Source of the DNA: Candidatus Accumulibacter iunctus | Lineage (GTDB): Bacteria; Pseudomonadota; Gammaproteobacteria; Burkholderiales; Rhodocyclaceae | Assembly (NCBI GenBank): GCA_002345025.1 | Contig: DDUX01000007.1 | Coordinates: 1-5,954 of the forward strand | DNA length: 5,954 bases | Reading direction: 5' to 3' | The notes under the pieces: model-generated | What the model was told of the DNA's origin: nothing | The model's input: only the letters and a program-made list of their open reading frames with translations | The model's database searches: none | Translations under genes and position numbers: made by a program | Shown: in pieces, positions 1-5,954 of the stretch | Layout of the letters: every line of letters begins with the position of its first letter | How positions within the stretch are numbered: the stretch's first letter is position 1

Positions 1-16
1 TAATCGTGTGAGCTGA

Positions 17-44
17 TTGGCAGATTTTGCTGCGATGCAACAAT
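17..44 (+). promoter_or_regulatory. Weak sigma-70-like promoter candidate for the hydrolase gene
   Basis: TTGGCA at 17-22 (5 of 6 to TTGACA) is followed after 16 bases by AACAAT at 39-44 (4 of 6 to TATAAT). It sits in the only AT-rich patch upstream of the hydrolase gene. If used, it would give a leader of about 210 bases. The match is weak enough to arise by chance, and the gene could equally be read from a promoter left of the window. Confidence 0.2.
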
Positions 45-153
45 GTTTTCCTGGCTTGCCGGGGCGGTAGTCCTTGGCGCCGGACGAGCAGGGTATTAAG
101 ATCGGCGCCGACGATGGCCGGTGCTGGCGGCGAGGTCGCATCCCGCTTGTCAC

Positions 154-188
154 GGGGTGCCGCCGGCTGCCGGGGGTGCCGTTGGCTG
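154..188. repeat. Imperfect 19-bp tandem duplication
   Basis: GGGGTGCCGCCGGCTG at 154-169 recurs as GGGGTGCCGTTGGCTG at 173-188, matching at 14 of 16 positions with a period of 19 bases. There are only two copies. It lies in the GC-rich leader of the hydrolase gene, where short chance repeats are common, and no function is evident. Confidence 0.4.
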
Positions 189-248
189 TCGTCTGCCGGC
201 GCGTCGTCCGGCGGCCGCGCGGCTTCGCAGCGCGGCGTCCTGTTTCCC

Positions 249-255
249 GGGAGGG
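249..255 (+). promoter_or_regulatory. Ribosome binding site of the hydrolase gene
   Basis: The purine-rich GGGAGGG ends seven bases before the ATG at 263. The in-frame ATG at 269 would be 13 bases away, so this site favours the ATG at 263 as the start. Confidence 0.65.
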
Positions 256-262
256 CTAGTCC

Positions 263-805
263 ATGTTGATGCGCGTTGATCGTTCCGTCCTCATCCTCGT
301 CGATCTGCAGGAGCGGCTGCAGCCGGCGATCGACGATGCTGCGTCGGTGCTCGCAGCCAGCATCTGGCTGACGCGCGTCGCGCAGCGGCTGCAGGTGCCG
401 GTGATCTGTACCGAGCAGTATGTGAAAGGCCTCGGGCCGACGATGTCCGACTTGCGCAGGCTGCTGCCTGACGACTGCGTGATCGAGAAGATTCACTTCT
501 CGGCGCTCGCCGACGGGCGACTCCTGCAGGCTGCAGGCGGCGATCGGGGGCAGTTCATCGTTGCCGGCACCGAAGCGCATGTCTGCGTGCAGCAGACGGT
601 GCTCGACCTGCTGGCGGCTGGTCGCCAGGTCTTCGTCGTCGAGGAGGCGATCGGCTCGCGGCGCGCTAGCGACAAGACCCTGGCGGTCGAGCGCATGCGC
701 CGTCACGGCGCCGACATCGTGTCGCGCGAGATGGTGGTTTTCGAATGGTTGCGGCAGGCCGGGAGCGATCTCTTTCGCGACATCAGCCGCGAGTTCATCC
801 GCTGA
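263..805 (+). CDS. Isochorismatase-family cysteine hydrolase
   Basis: This is a 180-residue cytoplasmic protein of the isochorismatase-like (cysteine hydrolase) superfamily. The family triad is visible: Asp14 in the first strand (VLILVDLQERL, 9-19), Lys76 in VIEKIHFSAL (73-82), and the nucleophile Cys108 in GTEAHVCVQQT (102-112). Both the length and the layout of a single alpha/beta domain fit a complete member. The GxExHVCVxQT block resembles the ISOC1/ISOC2-like subgroup rather than EntB or PncA-type enzymes, so neither isochorismate nor nicotinamide can be assumed as substrate. No signal peptide or membrane segment is seen. The ATG at 263 is preferred because GGGAGGG lies seven bases upstream. 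The gene converges on uvrB with a 120-bp gap and has no operon partner in the window. The fold and triad are seen in sequence; the substrate is unknown. Confidence 0.9.
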   Translation: MLMRVDRSVLILVDLQERLQPAIDDAASVLAASIWLTRVAQRLQVPVICTEQYVKGLGPTMSDLRRLLPDDCVIEKIHFSALADGRLLQAAGGDRGQFIVAGTEAHVCVQQTVLDLLAAGRQVFVVEEAIGSRRASDKTLAVERMRRHGADIVSREMVVFEWLRQAGSDLFRDISREFIR

Positions 806-925
806 CAGGGCTGCAGGTCGCTCCGGAAGGCGCTTGCCGGCGAGCAGCTCGCGATCGGTCTCGCGGCCGGCGACAGCGACGCCGCGAAGGACCGCCGATG
901 AGCGCCACGCGCCCGCTGGCAGCGC
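806..925. other. Convergent gap between hydrolase gene and uvrB, with GC-rich hairpin potential
   Basis: This is a non-coding 120-bp stretch where two genes end tail to tail. It contains a short perfect hairpin, GCGAG-CAG-CTCGC at 840-852. An alternative larger fold pairs GCCGGC at 836-841 with GCCGGC at 866-871. No T-tract follows on either strand, so a classical intrinsic terminator cannot be called. The structures may still help end or stabilise transcripts, or be chance products of high GC. Confidence 0.35.
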
Positions 926-3004
<2,079 letters not shown>

Positions 3005-3006
3005 GC

Positions 3007-3016
3007 TAGAATTCTA
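3007..3016. promoter_or_regulatory. Symmetric -10-like palindrome TAGAATTCTA
   Basis: The perfect 10-bp palindrome presents TAGAAT (5 of 6 to TATAAT) on both strands: 3007-3012 reading right and 3016-3011 reading left. A leftward start about seven bases downstream would fall on the A of the uvrB ATG (3004). A rightward start would fall near 3019 and give the aminotransferase a leader of about 160 bases. No good -35 is present at 16-18 bases on either side, so this is a candidate only. Confidence 0.35.
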
Positions 3017-3071
3017 CGGTTTTTTGCGAGTGCCAGTCGCCACGAAGAGCCGACGCGCGGATTCTGCGCCC

Positions 3072-3098
3072 GACAGGGCGGTGCGTCCGCCGCCTGTC
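3072..3098 (+). promoter_or_regulatory. GC-rich hairpin/inverted repeat in the aminotransferase leader
   Basis: GACAGGGCGG (3072-3081) can pair with CCGCCTGTC (3090-3098), forming nine base pairs with one bulged G and an eight-base loop. The right arm also belongs to an overlapping inverted repeat CCTGTCAGG (3093-3101). It ends about 80 bases before the start codon. It could be an operator or a leader stem, but no known consensus is recognised and no T-run follows. Confidence 0.3.
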
Positions 3099-3162
3099 AG
3101 GCGTTGTGTCCCCCGTCTGCCGGCCGCGCGCCATCGGCTCCCGGCTCGTTGTCCACCCTTTC

Positions 3163-3168
3163 AGGAAG
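3163..3168 (+). promoter_or_regulatory. Ribosome binding site of the aminotransferase gene
   Basis: AGGAAG ends 11 bases before the ATG at 3180, a slightly long spacing; the adjacent GAAGAA (3172-3177) may add purine character. An out-of-frame ATG at 3170 lies too close to the AGGAAG to be a competing start. Confidence 0.5.
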
Positions 3169-3179
3169 AATGAAGAACC

Positions 3180-4382
3180 ATGACCGCTTCGATCTTTGCT
3201 GCCGTGGAGATGGCTCCACGCGATCCCATCCTGGGCCTCACCGAGGCGTTCAATGCTGACTCGCGAGCGACCCGGGTCAACCTCGGCGTCGGCGTCTATC
3301 TCGACGACAGCGGCAAGGTGCCGCTGCTGCAGGCGGTCAGGGCGGCCGAGAAGGCACGTCTCGAGGCGATGCCGCCGCGCGGCTACCAGCCGATCGACGG
3401 TCTGCCGGCCTACAACCAGGCGGTGCAGAAGCTGCTCTTCGGCGAGGAGTCAGCGCTGCTCGCCGAAGGTCGCGTGCTGACGATCGAGGCGCTGGGTGGC
3501 ACCGGCGGACTCAAGGTGGGCGCCGACTACTTGCGCCGCCTGCTGCCCGAGGCGACGGTCTACATCAGCGATCCGAGCTGGGAGAATCATCGCGCGCTGT
3601 TCGAGTTTGCCGGTTTCCGGGTCGAGTCCTACCCCTATTATGATGCGGCGACGCGCGGTGTCGATTTCGCGGCGATGAAGGCGGGGCTGAACGCGCTGCC
3701 GGCAGGGTCGATCGTCGTCCTGCACGCGTGCTGCCACAACCCGACCGGCGCCGATCTCGATGCCGGACAATGGCGCGAGGTCATCGAGATCCTCGCTGCG
3801 CGCGGGCTGCTCGCCTTCATCGACATGGCCTACCAAGGCTTCGCCGACGGCATCCGCGAGGACGCGGTGGCGGTCGACCTGTTCGCCGCGTCAGGACTGC
3901 AGTTCCTGATCGCCAGCTCGTTCTCGAAGTCCTTTTCGCTCTACGGCGAGCGGGTCGGTGCGCTGTCGGTGGTCACCGCCAATCGCGACGAGACGGCGCG
4001 CGTGCTGTCGCAGATCAAGCGCCTGGTGCGGACCAACTACTCGAATCCGCCGACGCACGGCGGCGCCATCGTCGCGGCGGTTCTCGCCAGTGCCGAACTG
4101 CGGCGGCTATGGGAAGATGAACTCGCGCAGATGCGCCAGCGCATTCTCGACATGCGACTCAGCCTGGTCGATCGGTTGCACGGCCGCGGTGTCGGCGCCG
4201 ACTTCTCGTTCATCACGCGGCAGCGCGGCATGTTCTCCTATACCGGCCTGAGTCCGGCACAGGTCGACCGCCTGCGCGAGGAGTTCGGCATCTACGCCGT
4301 CAGCACCGGCCGCATCTGCCTGGCGGCGTTGAACACGCGCAACGTCGACTACGTCGCCGAGGCGATCGCAACGGTTCTCTAG
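3180..4382 (+). CDS. tyrB: Aromatic amino acid / aspartate aminotransferase (TyrB-like, PLP-dependent)
   Basis: This is a class I, fold-type I PLP aminotransferase that moves the amino group between aromatic or acidic amino acids and 2-oxoglutarate. It is a cytoplasmic enzyme serving Tyr, Phe and Asp metabolism. The length of 400 residues is normal. Cofactor-site residues are visible: GGTGG (106-110), Trp134 in DPSWENH, Asn187 in CCHNPTG, Asp215 and Tyr218 in FIDMAYQGF, Schiff-base Lys250 in SSFSKSFSLYGERVG, and Arg258. Both substrate carboxylate arginines are present: Arg284 before TNYSNPP (the Arg292 equivalent of the classical numbering) and Arg378 in STGRICLAALN (the Arg386 equivalent). 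HACCHNPTGADL, the stretch SYTGLSPAQVDRLREEFGIY (353-372) and the RICLAALN ending read closer to E. coli TyrB than to AspC, but aspartate activity is expected too. It is divergent from uvrB and convergent with the AsmA-like gene, so probably monocistronic. Family certain; TyrB versus AspC preference inferred. Confidence 0.95.
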   Translation: MTASIFAAVEMAPRDPILGLTEAFNADSRATRVNLGVGVYLDDSGKVPLLQAVRAAEKARLEAMPPRGYQPIDGLPAYNQAVQKLLFGEESALLAEGRVLTIEALGGTGGLKVGADYLRRLLPEATVYISDPSWENHRALFEFAGFRVESYPYYDAATRGVDFAAMKAGLNALPAGSIVVLHACCHNPTGADLDAGQWREVIEILAARGLLAFIDMAYQGFADGIREDAVAVDLFAASGLQFLIASSFSKSFSLYGERVGALSVVTANRDETARVLSQIKRLVRTNYSNPPTHGGAIVAAVLASAELRRLWEDELAQMRQRILDMRLSLVDRLHGRGVGADFSFITRQRGMFSYTGLSPAQVDRLREEFGIYAVSTGRICLAALNTRNVDYVAEAIATVL

Positions 4383-4524
4383 CGCTCGCGCGCAAAGGAG
4401 GCCGCTCGCCTCGCCGGGCAGCCGTCGACCGCTGCTGCCGGCAGCAGCCGGCTCGCCGCCGGTGCGGGGCGCGGCTGCTGCGGCGTCAGGTGATGTTCCG
4501 GCGGTGCTGCCGAGCGCGGCGCTC
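4383..4524. other. Convergent gap between the aminotransferase and AsmA-like genes
   Basis: This 142-bp, very GC-rich non-coding stretch contains an orphan AAAGGAGG (4394-4401) and a perfect palindrome at 4431-4448. No T-tract terminator is recognisable on either strand. No open frame here reads like a protein. Confidence 0.6.
4431..4448. terminator. Perfect 18-bp palindrome, possible bidirectional transcript-end hairpin
   Basis: GCTGCTGCC (4431-4439) is followed immediately by its exact reverse complement GGCAGCAGC (4440-4448). As RNA it forms a seven-pair GC-rich stem with a CCGG loop on either strand. The position between two converging genes suits a shared transcript end. There is no following T-run in either direction, so it is not a standard intrinsic terminator. 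Confidence 0.35.
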
Positions 4525-5931
4525 TCAGTGCGCCGTCTGCGTCAGCGGTGACTCCAGTGCGCCGCTGATCAGCACCGGCATGGCCGTGTGATCGACGCGC
4601 CGGCGCGCCATCATGACGTCCATTCTGCCGCGCAGTTGTCGGTCACGGCTGATCTCGATCTGGCCGGTTGCCTGCATCAGTCCGGCGTTCAGGGCGAGGC
4701 GCGACAGGCGGACGGCGCTTGGTGTCAGGGTGAGGGTGCCCGACAACTCTTCGAAGCGTGTTGCTCCCCCGAGGGTCAGTGGCACCACCGAGAAGCGGCG
4801 CACCGCCTCGGCCAGATCGAGACCGCCGAGGTGCCCGCGGTGGATGGTGAAGTTGCCACTGGCCTGCAGCCGGGCGAGGGCGTCCGGCGGACTGTCGGCG
4901 CTGGTCGAGAAGCTCAGCTTGCCCCTGGCTTCGCCGCTGAGGCGCCCGTTGAAGCCAAGGGCCGCCACCAGCGCTGCGGTATTGATCCGCTCGAAGGAGA
5001 GGTCGCCGGTCGCCGTGGACTTGCCGCCGACGCGCAGGACGCTGGCGCCGCGCAGCACGCCGTCGAAGATGCGCGCATCGATGCGGTCGATGAAGAATTC
5101 GGACCCGGAGATGCGTCCCTTGAGGTCCAGCGAATCGAAGAAATAGGGGGATTTCGGTGCCGGTCGCCAGCCGGTTGCCTCGAGGTTGACGGTCACCCCG
5201 CCGCCAGCCACTGGTTTGAGCTCGACCTGCAGGTTCTTGCCGGCGGAGCGCAGCGAAGCCGATTCGAGGCGATGATCGGCGGCGAACTGGATCTGGCCGC
5301 TCAGGTCGGCAACGGCAAACTCACCGAACGCGATGCCGGCGTCGCTCAGCGTCACCTGGACGACGCCGGCGCGCGCCGACTCGCCGGCCGACGTGGCGAG
5401 GGCCCGCGCCAGGCTGTCGAAGGCTGCCGCCGACAGCGTGATGCCGATCAGCTCTGCCTCGCGAAAGACCATCCGCGGTGCCAGCAGTGTTCCGATTGCC
5501 GGTCGCAGGCGCAGCGAACCGATGCTGAGCTGGTCGGCGGCGCCTTCCTCGCCCAGTTGCACCTGCTCGAGAAGCAGCCCCGGCCGCGGATAGACGCTGA
5601 CGCGCATGGCGCCGACTCGCGCCGGCCGACCACTGCTCTGTGCCAGGGCCGCTTCCACCGCAGGCAGATAGCTGGCGTAGGGGAAGAGCAGAACGCCGAG
5701 GACGAGCGCGGCGCCGAGCAGCAGCAGGCCGACCAGGGTCGCCATCGGCCAGGTCAGCGCCGGGCGTCGGCGGCTCCTGCGGATCGGCCTGAGATCTGCT
5801 GCAGCCGCCGTCCGGCCAGGACTGAACCGTGTTCGCAGGCGTGTCAGGAGCGCGGGTCGATCGTCGGTGCTGGCTGCCGTCGGCAGTGATTCCGGGGTTG
5901 GCGATGCGCCCGCGACGCCCGTCGGCGACAT
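4525..5931 (-). CDS. AsmA-like inner-membrane-anchored envelope protein (start uncertain)
   Basis: The 468-residue frame from the ATG at 5931 encodes a basic, Pro/Ala/Arg-rich cytoplasmic segment (1-61, ending in RRSRRRP), one transmembrane helix (about 62-84) and a long beta-strand-rich periplasmic region. The C-terminal part (about 328-440) has the AsmA-like C-terminal signature: NGRLSGEARGKLSF, then GNFTIHRGHLGGLDLAEAV and TRFEELSGTLTLTPSAVRLS. Family members such as AsmA, YhdP and TamB in E. coli are anchored in the inner membrane and linked to lipid transport to, or assembly of, the outer membrane. A similar role here is inference, and this protein is on the short side for the family. 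No stop lies between 5931 and the window edge in this frame, so the gene may begin further right. The internal ATG at residue 63 falls at the membrane helix and lacks a ribosome site. It converges on the aminotransferase gene. Confidence 0.8.
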   Translation of the reverse strand: MSPTGVAGASPTPESLPTAASTDDRPALLTRLRTRFSPGRTAAAADLRPIRRSRRRPALTWPMATLVGLLLLGAALVLGVLLFPYASYLPAVEAALAQSSGRPARVGAMRVSVYPRPGLLLEQVQLGEEGAADQLSIGSLRLRPAIGTLLAPRMVFREAELIGITLSAAAFDSLARALATSAGESARAGVVQVTLSDAGIAFGEFAVADLSGQIQFAADHRLESASLRSAGKNLQVELKPVAGGGVTVNLEATGWRPAPKSPYFFDSLDLKGRISGSEFFIDRIDARIFDGVLRGASVLRVGGKSTATGDLSFERINTAALVAALGFNGRLSGEARGKLSFSTSADSPPDALARLQASGNFTIHRGHLGGLDLAEAVRRFSVVPLTLGGATRFEELSGTLTLTPSAVRLSRLALNAGLMQATGQIEISRDRQLRGRMDVMMARRRVDHTAMPVLISGALESPLTQTAH

Positions 5932-5954
5932 GGCCGGGGCGAGCGTACTCGGGG

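Larger units (their letters stand above)
1..262. other. Upstream leader/intergenic stretch without a supportable gene
   Basis: The first ~55 bases are noticeably richer in A/T than the rest, and the remainder is very GC-rich. Two open frames on the + strand (27-269 and 74-259, both TTG-started) translate to Arg/Ser/Gly/Cys-rich low-complexity text with no recognisable motif. A minus-strand frame beginning at 138 stays open to the left edge but reads equally unlike a protein. I therefore treat the stretch as intergenic DNA plus the 5' leader of the hydrolase gene. It holds a weak promoter-like pair near its left end, an imperfect 19-bp tandem repeat and the ribosome binding site of the next gene. 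Confidence 0.6.
3005..3179. promoter_or_regulatory. Divergent uvrB/aminotransferase promoter region
   Basis: This 175-bp region separates the start codons of two divergent genes and must carry or adjoin their promoters. Its only AT-rich island is at 3007-3025, comprising the palindrome TAGAATTCTA and a run of six T. The rest is GC-rich and includes a hairpin at 3072-3098. I checked for CTGT-N8-ACAG and CTG-N10-CAG LexA-type sites and found none, so SOS control of uvrB is not supported by this region. Confidence 0.6.

Noticed and set aside
27..269. TTG-started 80-residue frame whose stop overlaps the hydrolase start (ATGTTGA)
   Set aside because: The overlap looks like translational coupling, but the product is Arg/Ser/Gly/Cys-rich low-complexity text with no ribosome site or homology cue.
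3018..3025. T6 run (3020-3025) considered as a terminator tail
   Set aside because: No GC-rich stem directly precedes it on the + strand, and it lies between two divergent start codons, where a terminator is not expected.
3005..3179. Possible LexA/SOS box controlling uvrB
   Set aside because: No CTGT-N8-ACAG or CTG-N10-CAG arrangement exists. The ACAG and CCTGT elements at 3073-3097 are in the wrong order and spacing.
4494..4589. Short + frame starting ATG in the tyrB/AsmA gap
   Set aside because: It encodes about 31 Cys/Arg/Ser-rich residues, has no ribosome site, and mostly overlaps the end of the AsmA-like gene.
4588..5889. A 433-codon open frame on the + strand, opposite the AsmA-like gene
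   Set aside because: It has the same codon-register effect. Its translation is rich in His, Gln, Arg and Ala without domain features, whereas the minus-strand product has a membrane helix and an AsmA-type C-terminal signature.

Overview
The window is GC-rich bacterial DNA with four protein-coding genes in strictly alternating orientation (+, -, +, -), so each is probably its own transcription unit. Strong G/C bias at third codon positions, a TyrB-type aminotransferase placed divergently from uvrB, and an AsmA-like envelope protein all point to a Gram-negative bacterium. A betaproteobacterium is most likely, possibly a Rhodocyclales/Accumulibacter-like lineage. That lineage call rests on general resemblance and gene order from memory, not on a search.

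Layout: 1-262 is a leader or intergenic stretch with no supportable gene. 263-805 (+) encodes a 180-residue isochorismatase-fold cysteine hydrolase with its Asp/Lys/Cys triad intact. A 120-bp convergent gap follows. 926-3004 (-) is a complete uvrB, the damage-verifying helicase-like subunit of the UvrABC excision nuclease. A 175-bp divergent region (3005-3179) holds a symmetric AT-rich element that could serve as a -10 for both flanking genes, plus a GC-rich hairpin in the presumed aminotransferase leader. 3180-4382 (+) encodes a complete PLP-dependent aromatic/aspartate aminotransferase, closest by motif to TyrB. A second convergent gap (4383-4524) contains a perfect 18-bp palindrome and an orphan Shine-Dalgarno-like sequence. 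4525-5931 (-) encodes an AsmA-like, single-pass envelope protein whose reading frame stays open to the right edge, so its true start may lie outside the window.

The genes do not form one pathway: they cover small-molecule hydrolysis, DNA repair, amino-acid metabolism and envelope biogenesis. I see no RNA gene, CRISPR array, insertion sequence, phage gene or defence system. The window looks like ordinary core chromosome. The points most worth a second look are the symmetric promoter-like element with a possibly leaderless uvrB transcript, and the unresolved basic N-terminal extension of the AsmA-like protein.
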